DNA from: DIGJ01 sp031553075
GTDB taxonomy: Bacteria > Bacillota > Clostridia > Lachnospirales > Lachnospiraceae
Length of the DNA stretch: 64,000 nucleotides
Reading direction: 5' to 3'
Assembly: GCA_031553075.1 (NCBI GenBank)
Contig: JAVBLX010000043.1
Coordinates: forward strand, 1-64,000
Made by a program: the position numbers and the translations under genes. Under the pieces are notes generated by a model that made no database searches, was not told the origin of the DNA, and worked only from the letters and a program-made list of their open reading frames with translations. This document shows, in pieces, positions 42,824-51,475 of this stretch. Each line of letters starts with the position of its first letter. The first letter of the stretch is position 1.

Positions 42824-43459
42824 GTGAGTGAAAAGGGTATTTCATTGGCCGTAATCAAGCGGCTTCCACGTTATTATAGATATTTAGGTGAGTTGATGGA
42901 GAACGATGTGGTGAGGATTTCCTCCAAGGAATTAAGTGAGCGTATGAATGTTACTGCATCCCAGATTCGCCAGGATTTAAACAACTTTGGAGGATTTGGT
43001 CAGCAGGGGTATGGATATAACGTAGAATATTTATATAGCGAAATTGGTAAAATACTCGGTTTGGATCAAAAATACGGCATGATTATTGTAGGAGCCGGTA
43101 ACTTTGGTCAGGCCCTGGCAAACTATACCGACTTCGAAAAACGAGGCTTTGAGTTAAAGGGTATCTTTGATGTAAATCCAACATTGTCTGGAATTTCCAT
43201 TCGCGGAATTCCCATTAGGATGATGGACGAGCTGGAAGGATTTTTAAAAGAAACACCAGCACAGATAGCAGCACTTACCGTACCAAAGACAAAAGCACCA
43301 CAGGTAGCGCAGGATTTGGTCAAATGGGGTATTAAAGCCATTTGGAACTTTGCACCGACAGATCTTAACTTACCAGAGAATGTCGTATCGTTAAATGTAC
43401 ATCTGGCTGAGCATTTGATGCGTTTGTCTTACAGTCTGAAAAGTCAAGAGGAGAAATGA
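42824..43459 (+). CDS. rex: Redox-sensing transcriptional repressor Rex
   Basis: 211 residues from GTG at 42824, nine bases after AAAGGAG; an ATG at 42788 would lie only about 5 bases from the expected transcription start. The N-terminal winged helix is about residues 1-75 (VIKRLPRYYRYLGEL, ISSKELSERMNVTASQIRQDLNNFGGFGQQGYGYNV), then the Rossmann NADH domain begins IIVGAGNFGQALANY. Rex senses the NADH/NAD+ ratio and represses fermentation and electron-transfer genes. The 'YRYLGEL' and 'GYGYNVEYL' segments are typical of clostridial Rex. The protein is intact. Confidence 0.95.
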   Translation: MSEKGISLAVIKRLPRYYRYLGELMENDVVRISSKELSERMNVTASQIRQDLNNFGGFGQQGYGYNVEYLYSEIGKILGLDQKYGMIIVGAGNFGQALANYTDFEKRGFELKGIFDVNPTLSGISIRGIPIRMMDELEGFLKETPAQIAALTVPKTKAPQVAQDLVKWGIKAIWNFAPTDLNLPENVVSLNVHLAEHLMRLSYSLKSQEEK

Positions 43460-43466
43460 TGATATC

Positions 43467-44093
43467 ATGCCCAAAAAGAAGAAAAGTCTGGATTCTACCA
43501 ATCTGGATTTAAGGGAAATCATACTGAAAAGTAAAGTTCCAATTATTACTCTGGATGAGCGATGGCATATCCTGTTTCCAGAGGAGAAGAAAACAAATCG
43601 AATTAAATTTTTGGAAAAGCGCCTTAATGATCTGGTGAAGGGCAGAGGGAAGCTGACTTCCGATATTAGTGATTTAAAGAATCTGAAAAAAAGGCTGATG
43701 GAAGAAGTCATCAATTCCATGGGAGAGACAAAAGGAATTTCGGCCAGGCTTAAAGAAAAAAAGCAAGATAAGATTCAGAAACTGATTTTGGAAATCAATG
43801 AAAAACTGGGAGAAGCGGATGAGGCTCTGGTAAAACGTCCCAGAGAAATCGAGGAAGCCAATGCCGATTTGTTGCTGGAATGCATGCGTGGCTGGTATGA
43901 GAAAATGGAAGCCAACAATGAAGAAATCGACCGGATTGCTGCTTGGGTAGAAGTGGTACGGGAAGAATTAAAAGAAAAGCTTCTGGTAAAACAGGATAGA
44001 GAAGTGGAGAACGAGGCCATTTATTCTTATATGCATGCACTTTTGGGACCTAAAGTGATGGAAAATCTTGATTCAAGCCGAAGGGAAGAATGA
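43467..44093 (+). CDS. Hypothetical coiled-coil protein between rex and acpS
   Basis: 208 residues, starting MPKKKKSLDSTNLDLREIIL, eight bases after rex ends. Nearly the whole chain is coiled-coil helix, except a short KVPIITLDERWHILFPEEKK strand near residue 25 and a C-terminal EAIYSYMHALLGPKVMENL. It is not recognised as a named family but is similar in style to small conserved proteins found next to rex in Lachnospiraceae. It overlaps nothing and leads straight into acpS, so it is probably part of the same transcript. Confidence 0.55.
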   Translation: MPKKKKSLDSTNLDLREIILKSKVPIITLDERWHILFPEEKKTNRIKFLEKRLNDLVKGRGKLTSDISDLKNLKKRLMEEVINSMGETKGISARLKEKKQDKIQKLILEINEKLGEADEALVKRPREIEEANADLLLECMRGWYEKMEANNEEIDRIAAWVEVVREELKEKLLVKQDREVENEAIYSYMHALLGPKVMENLDSSRREE

Positions 44094-44100
44094 GAAGCTC

Positions 44101-44460
44101 ATGATTATCGGAATTGGTGTTGATATGATTGAAATAGACAGAGTAGTAAAGGCCTGTGAAAAAGAGGCCTTTTTAAAAAGATATTTTACAGAAAAAGAAC
44201 GGGAATTGATTTCCCTGGATAAAAAGAAAGCTGCAGATAATTTTGCCGTAAAAGAAGCCGTTTCCAAAATGTTTGGGACCGGCTTTAGGCAGATTGTACC
44301 CATAGAAATCGAGGTTTTGCGAGATGAATTGGGAAAGCCTTATGTTAATCTGTATGGTATTACCAAAGAATATGGTGAGAACTGTAATTTAAAGCAGGTT
44401 CATGTATCAATTTCCAATACCAAGAAATATGCAACGGCATTTGTGGTAGGTGAGAGTTGA
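44101..44460 (+). CDS. acpS: Holo-acyl-carrier-protein synthase AcpS
   Basis: 119 residues starting MIIGIGVDMIEIDRV, with the metal-binding aspartate in GVDMIEI and the FAVKEAVSKMFGTG motif that holds the second acidic residue. AcpS moves phosphopantetheine from CoA onto acyl carrier protein for lipid synthesis. The start at 44101 follows GAAGAATGAGAAGCTC; it is the first methionine fitting the family. It is followed in the same direction by nnr, an order known from other Firmicutes. Confidence 0.95.
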   Translation: MIIGIGVDMIEIDRVVKACEKEAFLKRYFTEKERELISLDKKKAADNFAVKEAVSKMFGTGFRQIVPIEIEVLRDELGKPYVNLYGITKEYGENCNLKQVHVSISNTKKYATAFVVGES

Positions 44461-44465
44461 TTACA

Positions 44466-44551
44466 TGTGTGGTAAAGCACACAGATAGGAGCAATGTGAA
44501 AATGCTTTCACATCCCTGATTTAATGTGTGCTAAAGCACACAGATAGGAGC
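44466..44551 (+). repeat. Tandem copies of a hairpin-AGATAGGAGC leader before nnr
   Basis: Two nearly identical segments, 59 bases apart: GTGTG/CACAC stem at 44467-44471 with 44478-44482, and TGTGTGC/GCACACA at 44525-44531 with 44536-44542. Each is followed at once by AGATAGGAGC. The second supplies the ribosome site for nnr. The first is followed by GTG AAA ATG and a stop within seven codons. A further hairpin ATGTGAAA/TTTCACAT lies between. This looks like a duplicated 5' leader. Confidence 0.7.
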
Positions 44552-44555
44552 TAAT

Positions 44556-46103
44556 GTGAAATATTTAGTAAATGTCTCTCAAATGAAAGCGATTGATGAA
44601 TATGCAATTGAAAGGGCTGGGATATTGTCTTTGATTCTCATGGAAAGAGCGGCAATGGCAGTAGCAGATGTTGTCAAAGCCCAGGCAAAACCCGCAGACC
44701 GCATTCTGGCTGTCTGTGGTATGGGAAACAATGGCGGTGACGGTGTTGCGGCGGCAAGAATCCTTTATGAAGCAGGTTTAGATGTGTCAGTGCTGCTCTT
44801 GGGAGAAGCGGAAAATGCTTCACCCCAATTAAAGAAGCAGTTGGAAATTGGACACTTTCTAGACCTTCCTGTTTTTAATTATAAAAATAGCAATATAATC
44901 TGGGAAGAATATAATATATTGATTGATGGTATATTTGGAATCGGCTTAGGAAGACCGATAGAAGGTATTTACCAGGATGCTGTAGCGACCATGAATCAAG
45001 CCAGGGAGAGGGGCAGTCGACTTTTTGCAATCGACATTCCTTCGGGAATCCATGGAGACACCGGAAAAGTTATGAATGTGGCGGTGAAGGCTGATTATAC
45101 CATTACCTTTGGTTATAATAAGCTGGGGATGGTCCTGTATCCCGGAACAGAATATGCCGGTGAAGTGATTGTAGCGGATATTGGTTTTCCGAGAAAAGCG
45201 CTGAGTGAAGTAAGGCCAGAGTGTTTTACCTATGATATGGAGGAGCTGAAACGGCTGCCAGTTCGGAAAGCATATTCCAATAAAGGGAACTATGGGAAGG
45301 TATTGGTGATTGGCGGAGCTAAGAATATGAGCGGTGCAGCTTATTTTGCTGGGAAAGCAGCCTATCTTTCTGGTGCAGGTCTGGTTAAAATTTTTACCAC
45401 CGAAGAGAATCGTCAGATTTACCAAAGTCAGTTCCCCGAAGGTCTTTTATCAACTTACAGGAACGGCTGTCAGGAAGAAATGCTCTGCAAGGGTGTGGAA
45501 GAAGAAATCAATTGGGCAACGGTAATCATAATTGGACCCGGGCTTGGAACCGCAAAAGAAGGTGAAGTCATGCTGAAGACAGTACTTGACAAGGCACAAG
45601 TGCCAGTAGTAATCGATGCGGATGCCCTCAATCTTTTGGGGAAAAATGGCGGCTTAGCCAAAATTCAAGATTGTAACAATCTTGTAATTACACCCCATCT
45701 GAAAGAGATGAGCCGTTTATGCAACTGGGAAGTTTCAGATATATCCAGCAATATGATACATTTCAGCAAAGAGATCATGAAAGATAAAAACTTTACATGT
45801 GTACTTAAGGATGCCAGAACTGTTGTAACCAACGGCAGAGATATCTATTTGAACCAAACTGGAAATTCCGGTATGGCGGTAGGCGGTTCCGGCGATGTAT
45901 TGTCTGGAATCATAGGTGGCCTTTTGGCACAGGGAATGGAACTCATGGAAGGTGCGGCATTGGGGGTATACCTCCACGGTGCTGCTGGCGATCAGGCGGC
46001 CAGAGAAAGGGGAAAATATTCTCTTTTGCCTTCGGATATTTTAGAAGGCCTGGTATGTGTACTGAAACATACCGGAATTGCATCTTTTGACTTGATGCTT
46101 TAA
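44556..46103 (+). CDS. nnr: Bifunctional NAD(P)H-hydrate repair enzyme (epimerase/dehydratase)
   Basis: 515 residues starting GTG at 44556, five bases after the leader's GGAGC. The first about 215 residues are the NAD(P)HX epimerase (YjeF_N: CGMGNNGGDGVAAARIL, DGIFGIGLGRP, IDIPSGIHGDTGKVM). The second half is the ADP-dependent dehydratase (GKVLVIGGAKNMSGAAYFAGKAAYLSGAGLVKI, IGPGLG, VIDADALNLL, TPHLKEMSRL, GNSGMAVGGSGDVLSGIIGGLLAQG, HGAAGD). It repairs hydrated NADH and NADPH. The length is normal and all motifs are present. Confidence 0.95.
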   Translation: MKYLVNVSQMKAIDEYAIERAGILSLILMERAAMAVADVVKAQAKPADRILAVCGMGNNGGDGVAAARILYEAGLDVSVLLLGEAENASPQLKKQLEIGHFLDLPVFNYKNSNIIWEEYNILIDGIFGIGLGRPIEGIYQDAVATMNQARERGSRLFAIDIPSGIHGDTGKVMNVAVKADYTITFGYNKLGMVLYPGTEYAGEVIVADIGFPRKALSEVRPECFTYDMEELKRLPVRKAYSNKGNYGKVLVIGGAKNMSGAAYFAGKAAYLSGAGLVKIFTTEENRQIYQSQFPEGLLSTYRNGCQEEMLCKGVEEEINWATVIIIGPGLGTAKEGEVMLKTVLDKAQVPVVIDADALNLLGKNGGLAKIQDCNNLVITPHLKEMSRLCNWEVSDISSNMIHFSKEIMKDKNFTCVLKDARTVVTNGRDIYLNQTGNSGMAVGGSGDVLSGIIGGLLAQGMELMEGAALGVYLHGAAGDQAARERGKYSLLPSDILEGLVCVLKHTGIASFDLML

Positions 46104-46195
46104 CGAACCAGATAAAATTTTAATACATTTATGGAATACAAAAGGAAAAGGGGTCAATACTTTAAAAAAGTAATCCATAAATGGAGTGTGAAAAA

Positions 46196-46543
46196 GTGAT
46201 AATTAAAAGAGGCGATATATTCTATGCAGACTTACGGCCAGTCGTTGGTTCCGAACAAGGAGGCGTAAGACCGGTACTGATTATACAAAATGATATGGGA
46301 AACCGACACAGTCCAACGGTTATCTGTGCCGCCATTACATCTAAGATGAACAAAGCCAAGCTGCCCACACATGTGGAAATAACCGCAGATAAATATGGTA
46401 TAGTAAAAGATTCGGTGATACTCCTGGAACAGGTAAGAACTCTGGATAAGTCCAGACTTCGGGAGCGGGTTTGTCACCTGGATGATGACATTTTAAAGAA
46501 AATAGACCAGGCACTGCTGATCAGTCTGGCTTTGGCAGAGTAG
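46196..46543 (+). CDS. ndoA: EndoA/MazF-type toxin endoribonuclease (ndoA)
   Basis: 115 residues from GTG 46196, nine bases after GGAG; its start MIIKRGDIFYADLRPVVGSEQGGVRPVLIIQND matches Bacillus EndoA closely. The SEQGGVRP and AAITSK segments form the active site. It cuts mRNA at specific sequences and is normally held by the MazE/EndoAI antitoxin, usually encoded just upstream. Here the 90 bases upstream, from 46104, contain no such gene. So it is either an orphan with the antitoxin elsewhere, or held in another way. A terminator follows. Confidence 0.9.
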   Translation: MIIKRGDIFYADLRPVVGSEQGGVRPVLIIQNDMGNRHSPTVICAAITSKMNKAKLPTHVEITADKYGIVKDSVILLEQVRTLDKSRLRERVCHLDDDILKKIDQALLISLALAE

Positions 46544-46571
46544 AAATACATAAAAGAAAAAGGAGAATAAC

Positions 46572-46622
46572 AAAACCCAACAATGGGATGAGGCGGAGTG
46601 TCTCATTCCGTTGTTGGGTTTT
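46572..46622. terminator. Bidirectional terminator between ndoA and ade
   Basis: AAAACCCAACAA (46572-46583) pairs with TTGTTGGGTTTT (46611-46622), and inside GGGATGAG with CTCATTCC. Both arms end in a T-run on their own strand. It serves two convergent genes. Confidence 0.85.
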
Positions 46623-46626
46623 GCAA

Positions 46627-48327
46627 CTAGCAAATGGGTTTGAATTGGTCAACATCGAAAAGTCCGGTGTCCAGCAACCGTAAGTGGGGGATGACTGGCA
46701 GTGCCAGGAAGGATAGGGTTATAAAAGGATCCGTAGTTTCAGGAATCCCCATTTTGTGAGCAATTGCCAGCATATGTCCGGCTTTTTCCTGGACTTCTCT
46801 TGCTGTTTGAGTACTCATAAGACCTCCCACCGGAAGGGGGAGAACATCTAGGATTCTTCCTTGCGATGCAATTACATACCCACCCTGGGTCTCACGTAGC
46901 TTTTCAATAGCCAGCAGGAGGTCTTCGTCATTATCACCAGCGGCCAGAATGTTGTGGGAATCGTGGGCAACACTGGTAGCTATAGCTCCGTTTTTCAGAT
47001 GAAATCCTTTTAAAGGAGCGACACCGATATTGCCATTTTTTCCGTGGCGTTCAATGACACAGAGTTTGTTATATTCCTGATTTGGATGAAAGGTGTCTCC
47101 GCCGGGAATTTCCTCTTCCAGATGGCTGGTGACCAGCTGATTGGGGACGATGCCCAGAACGTGGTTGCGAAAGTGCTTTTTTAGAGAAATGTCATCTTTG
47201 GTCAGAGGGGAAACATGCACGGTTTCAAGTAGAGGAGTGTTTTCCAATGTGCAGGTGAGTGTTGTAAGGGAATCCTCCGTGATAAGATTCCCGTCTTTGA
47301 GGACAAAATTGACTGAAACTTGATTTAAGTCATCTAAAACAGCCAGGTCGGCACGGTATCCGGCAGCAACGGCACCAGTGTTTTTTAAGCCGTAAATGCT
47401 TGCAGGGATAAGAGTTGCCATTTTTATGGCGTCCACAGGGTTCATGCCTCGACTGATTGCTTTTTTTACGCAATAGTTAATGTGTCCTTCTCGTTCGATA
47501 TCCTCCAGATGTTTGTCGTCGGTGCAAAAGGCGCAACGGTCCAGCGGGATGTTGTATTTTAAGAGGCCGCGGACAAGGGCGTCCAGGTTTTTGGCACCAC
47601 TGCCTTCCCGAATGAAAATATGAAATCCTGCTTCGATTTTTTCGAGTGCCTCTTCGAAGGTGACACATTCATGGTCATTGTCGACGCCGGCAAGGCGATA
47701 GGCCTGAATCTCTTTTCCATGGATGCCAGGGGCGTGACCGTCGGCAATCTTTCCTTGAAAGAGTTCTAGTTTTTCTAAGATTTTTGAGTCCCTATTTAGA
47801 ACATCGGGAAAACACATAACTTCTCCCAGACCCAGGACACGGGGATGATTAAGGTAGGGCTTCATATCCTGAGCCAGGAATTCACCAGCCCCATTGGTTT
47901 CAAAGCAGGTGGCAGGAACGGAAGAGGGAAGCATGATATATACATTTAAGGGAATGTTTTCCGTGGTTTCCAGCAAAAAGTCAAGGGCTTCTTTTCCTTT
48001 GACATTGACCAGCTCGTGAGGGTCAGCAATTAAAGTGGTAGTCCCGTGTTTTAAAATCATTTTGGCAAGTTCAGATGGCAAGACCATGGTGGATTCCATA
48101 TGCATGTGGGCGTCGATAAAGCCGGGAACAATGTATTTACCGGTGCAGTCAATCTCCTGATGACCGGAATAGGTTCCAATGCCAACTATGATTTCACCTG
48201 AAATCGCCACATCCTGTACCTGAATTTGATGGGAAAACAGGTTCACTACATTTCCATTTTTTAAGACAAGGTCAGCTTTTTTTCCCCCGAGGGAAACTTC
48301 CAGATTATGCCGTTTTGTGTGGTTCAT
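46627..48327 (-). CDS. ade: Adenine deaminase
   Basis: 566 residues, an amidohydrolase with VPGFIDAHMHMEST at about 70-83 holding metal-binding histidines, LIADPHELVNVKG at about 104, and a second metal site with DKHLEDIEREG. The overall order (urease-type barrel, C-terminal THSPLHDSH-like PLKGFHLKNGAIATSVAHDSHN segment) is that of the Ade family, which converts adenine to hypoxanthine in purine salvage. GGAGGCCCCC precedes the start. It has its own consensus promoter at 48373-48401 on the minus strand. Confidence 0.95.
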   Translation of the reverse strand: MNHTKRHNLEVSLGGKKADLVLKNGNVVNLFSHQIQVQDVAISGEIIVGIGTYSGHQEIDCTGKYIVPGFIDAHMHMESTMVLPSELAKMILKHGTTTLIADPHELVNVKGKEALDFLLETTENIPLNVYIMLPSSVPATCFETNGAGEFLAQDMKPYLNHPRVLGLGEVMCFPDVLNRDSKILEKLELFQGKIADGHAPGIHGKEIQAYRLAGVDNDHECVTFEEALEKIEAGFHIFIREGSGAKNLDALVRGLLKYNIPLDRCAFCTDDKHLEDIEREGHINYCVKKAISRGMNPVDAIKMATLIPASIYGLKNTGAVAAGYRADLAVLDDLNQVSVNFVLKDGNLITEDSLTTLTCTLENTPLLETVHVSPLTKDDISLKKHFRNHVLGIVPNQLVTSHLEEEIPGGDTFHPNQEYNKLCVIERHGKNGNIGVAPLKGFHLKNGAIATSVAHDSHNILAAGDNDEDLLLAIEKLRETQGGYVIASQGRILDVLPLPVGGLMSTQTAREVQEKAGHMLAIAHKMGIPETTDPFITLSFLALPVIPHLRLLDTGLFDVDQFKPIC

Positions 48328-48372
48328 GGGGGCCTCCTTATGAAAAATATTCTGATAATATAATTATTACTC

Positions 48373-48401
48373 ATTATAAGTTCAGACAAGTTTTTTGTCA
48401 A
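48373..48401 (-). promoter_or_regulatory. Sigma-A promoter for adenine deaminase
   Basis: Read on the minus strand, TTGACA (complement of 48396-48401), a 17-base spacer and TATAAT (complement of 48373-48378) form a full consensus promoter. It lies about 45 bases before the ade start. No purine-riboswitch fold was recognised between them. Confidence 0.8.
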
Positions 48402-48586
48402 TTTGGAATATAAATATAAAAAAGTTGAAATATAATTGAAAAATAATGGAAAAGATTATAAAATAGATAGAAGAGATATGTGTATTACACTATGAATTAA
48501 CCTATGAGTGGGGTAATGCGGGGATTACATGTGAAAACGGAAGGGGTTAATGTGTGGATTAATATATGGAATAAGGGAGGAAAGAC

Positions 48587-49606
48587 ATGGAATCAATGAA
48601 TATCCGGCAACGGGCAGAGATAAGAGAACATGAAATTTTGAGTCCTTATGCCTCCTTTAGCGACCAATCTAAGGGCAGGTGTGTTAATGAGATGGAGTGT
48701 GATATACGGACCATCTACCAAAGAGATCGCGATCGTATCCTACATTGTAAGTCATTTCGCAGGCTAAAGCATAAGACCCAGGTTTTTTTAGCACCAGCAG
48801 GAGATCATTATCGAACCAGGCTGACCCATACGCTTGAAGTTTCCCAGATTGCAAGGACGATTGCCAAGGCCTTACGTTTGAATGAAGAATTGACAGAGGC
48901 AATTGCCCTGGGACATGATTTAGGTCATACTCCTTTTGGACATGCTGGCGAAAGGGCTTTGGACCGTGTTTGCAAATATGGTTTTAAGCACCAGGAGCAA
49001 GGTATCAGGGTAGTAGAAAAGCTGGAGAAGGATGGAGAAGGTTTAAATCTCTCATTTGAAGTGAAAGATGGTATCCGTAATCATCAGACAGCAGGAGCAC
49101 CTTCCACATTGGAAGGAAAAGTGGTAAGATTATCCGATAAGATTGCATATATTAATCACGATATTGATGATGCCATTCGAGGGCATATCATAAAAGAAGA
49201 AGATATCCCCCTGGCATTTCGCAAAAGTCTGGGATATTCTACCGTCCAGAGGCTGAATACGCTGATTCACGATATTATCCGGAACAGTGAAGGAAAATCT
49301 GACATTGATATGTCTGAAGAGGTAGAAAAGGCTATGTTCTCCCTGCGGAGGTATATGTTTGAAAGTGTTTATACCAACCCGAAGGCAAAGGGGCAGGAAG
49401 GTAAGGCAGAGAATATGGTGGCAGAGCTTTATGAGGAGTATTTGAAGCACATCGATTGGATGCCTCCCGAATATGTTGCCATGGTAGAAATGAATGTGGA
49501 ACCGCTGGAGCGGGTTGTATGTGATTATATTGCGGGGATGACGGATCGATTTGCCATAGACAAATTTAATGAATTAAAAATACCAGGAATATGGGCGATT
49601 AAATAG
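48587..49606 (+). CDS. dgt: Deoxyguanosinetriphosphate triphosphohydrolase-like protein
   Basis: 339 residues with the HD domain in RTRLTHTLEVSQIARTIAKAL and ALGHDLGHTPFGHAGERAL; other family segments are RDRILHCKSFRRLKHKTQVF and VVRLSDKIAYINHDIDDA. These are the HD metal-binding residues of the dNTPase family, which cuts dGTP to deoxyguanosine and triphosphate. The ATG follows GGAGGAAAGAC. The gene leads directly into dnaG and rpoD, the standard Clostridia order for this locus. Confidence 0.95.
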   Translation: MESMNIRQRAEIREHEILSPYASFSDQSKGRCVNEMECDIRTIYQRDRDRILHCKSFRRLKHKTQVFLAPAGDHYRTRLTHTLEVSQIARTIAKALRLNEELTEAIALGHDLGHTPFGHAGERALDRVCKYGFKHQEQGIRVVEKLEKDGEGLNLSFEVKDGIRNHQTAGAPSTLEGKVVRLSDKIAYINHDIDDAIRGHIIKEEDIPLAFRKSLGYSTVQRLNTLIHDIIRNSEGKSDIDMSEEVEKAMFSLRRYMFESVYTNPKAKGQEGKAENMVAELYEEYLKHIDWMPPEYVAMVEMNVEPLERVVCDYIAGMTDRFAIDKFNELKIPGIWAIK

Positions 49607-49660
49607 TTCGAACGATCGAATCGGAAAATAGAAGTAGAGTGAGTTAAAGGAGTTAATAAT

Positions 49661-51427
49661 ATGTTTTATCCTGAAGAGGTAGTAGAAGAGGTTCGACAGA
49701 GAAATGATATTGTGGATGTCATCTCTTCTTATGTTAAGTTACAAAAAAAGGGCGGAACTCACATGGGGTTATGTCCTTTTCATAATGAAAAGACCCCTTC
49801 TTTTTCTGTTACGGGCGGCAAACAGATGTATTATTGTTTTGGCTGTGGAGTAGGAGGGAATGTTTTCACTTTTATAATGGAATACGAAAACTATACCTTT
49901 GTAGAAGCTATGAAATATCTTGCAGAGCGAGCCGGGATACGTCTTCCAGAGACGGAGATGACGGAAGAGGACAAGAAAAAGGCTGATATTCGAGGGCGGA
50001 TTCTGGAGATCAACAAGGTAGCGGCAAAATATTATTTTTATCAATTAAAAAAAGAAAATGGACATATCGCTTATGAATATTTCCGAAAGCGGCAGATTAC
50101 GGATGAAACCATTGTCAAATTTGGACTTGGGTATTCCAACAAATTTAGTGATGATTTGTACCAATACTTAAAAGTTCAAGGCTATCAGGATGAAATATTA
50201 AGAGAATCCGGTCTTATAACGATGGATGAACAGCGAGGCGGCCATGACAAATTCTGGAACAGAGTCATGTTTCCTATCATGGATGTAAATAACCGGGTCA
50301 TTGGCTTTGGTGGAAGAGTCATGGGAGAGGGGGAGCCGAAGTATCTCAACTCCCCGGAGACCAAGGTATTTGACAAAAGCCGGAATCTCTATGGGCTGAA
50401 TCTGGCAAGACAGTCCAGACGGAAGAATATGCTTATCTGTGAAGGGTATATGGATGTGATTTCTCTTCATCAGGCTGGCTTTAATAATGCAGTGGCATCC
50501 TTGGGAACGGCCTTTACCGGTCTTCAGGCCAATTTGCTGAAACGGTATACCGACGAAGTACTGCTCACTTATGACAGCGATGGTGCAGGAACCAAGGCAG
50601 CGTTAAGAGCGATTCCTATTTTAAAGGAGGCTGGCCTTTCGATTAAAGTAATCAACATGAAGCCCTATAAGGATCCGGACGATTTCATTAAAGCACTTGG
50701 TGCGGATGAATTTCAAAAACGGATTGATGAGGCAAAAAACAGCTTTTATTTTGAAATTGAGGTATTGGAAAGAGATTATGACCTGAATGACCCGGAAGGG
50801 AAGACACGATTTTTTAATGAGGTAGCCAAAAAACTTCTGGTATTTACCGAAGAAATTGAGCGGAATAATTATATAGAAGCCATCGACCGTATGTATCATG
50901 TGGGCTTTGAAAATCTAAGAAAGCTGGTAAATCACCACGGCGCCAAGCTGATCGGTGCTCCGGTGAACGAAAAGTGGTCAGAGGGCGGACGGGAATCCAG
51001 GAAAAAGAAAGGGGAGGACGGATTCAAGCAGTCGCAGAAAATTCTCCTTACCTGGTTAATGGAAGATGTGAGACTTTTTGATAAAATTAAGGGGATTATT
51101 TCTCCAGAAGATTTTAAAGAAGAGCTTTACCATAGAGTAGCATCCATGCTTTTTGAGCAGTATGATAAAGAAAAAGAGGTGACTCCGGCGAAAATTATCA
51201 ATTATTTTGAAAGCAAGGAGGAGCAGAGTGAAGTGGCATCTTTATTCAACACACGTTTGAGCAAAGATATGTCGCTGGCAGAACGGGAAAAAGCTTTTAA
51301 TGAAATTGTCTTGCGGATTAAGAAAGATAGCCTGGATTACGCCAGTAAGCATGTGGGGGACATGAACCAACTACAGGAAATCATCAAGGAGCAGGCGAAT
51401 TTACAAAAATTGCATATTTCCCTGTGA
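49661..51427 (+). CDS. dnaG: DNA primase
   Basis: 588 residues with the zinc-binding CPFHNEKTPSFSV..YYCFGCGVGGN near residues 37-65, the RNA polymerase domain, and a TOPRIM domain starting LICEGYMDVISLHQAGF near 259, with LLTYDSDGAGTKAA holding the acidic metal residues. The C-terminal part is the DnaB-binding domain. It makes RNA primers at the replication fork. AAGGAGTTAATAAT precedes the ATG. It is followed by rpoD, which starts after a hairpin leader. Confidence 0.97.
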   Translation: MFYPEEVVEEVRQRNDIVDVISSYVKLQKKGGTHMGLCPFHNEKTPSFSVTGGKQMYYCFGCGVGGNVFTFIMEYENYTFVEAMKYLAERAGIRLPETEMTEEDKKKADIRGRILEINKVAAKYYFYQLKKENGHIAYEYFRKRQITDETIVKFGLGYSNKFSDDLYQYLKVQGYQDEILRESGLITMDEQRGGHDKFWNRVMFPIMDVNNRVIGFGGRVMGEGEPKYLNSPETKVFDKSRNLYGLNLARQSRRKNMLICEGYMDVISLHQAGFNNAVASLGTAFTGLQANLLKRYTDEVLLTYDSDGAGTKAALRAIPILKEAGLSIKVINMKPYKDPDDFIKALGADEFQKRIDEAKNSFYFEIEVLERDYDLNDPEGKTRFFNEVAKKLLVFTEEIERNNYIEAIDRMYHVGFENLRKLVNHHGAKLIGAPVNEKWSEGGRESRKKKGEDGFKQSQKILLTWLMEDVRLFDKIKGIISPEDFKEELYHRVASMLFEQYDKEKEVTPAKIINYFESKEEQSEVASLFNTRLSKDMSLAEREKAFNEIVLRIKKDSLDYASKHVGDMNQLQEIIKEQANLQKLHISL

Positions 51428-51444
51428 GATGGTTAGGATATGAG

Positions 51445-51470
51445 GTGTGCAAAGGCACACAGACGGGAGC
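51445..51470 (+). promoter_or_regulatory. Hairpin-AGACGGGAGC leader of rpoD
   Basis: GTGTGC (51445-51450) pairs with GCACAC (51455-51460) around a four-base loop, followed at once by AGACGGGAGC, five bases before the rpoD ATG. Same arrangement as the leader before nnr, tetR and the RND pump. Confidence 0.6.
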
Positions 51471-51475
51471 AAATC

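Noticed and set aside
48328..48420. Purine riboswitch before adenine deaminase
   Set aside because: The leader is under 60 bases and does not show the conserved three-way junction core.
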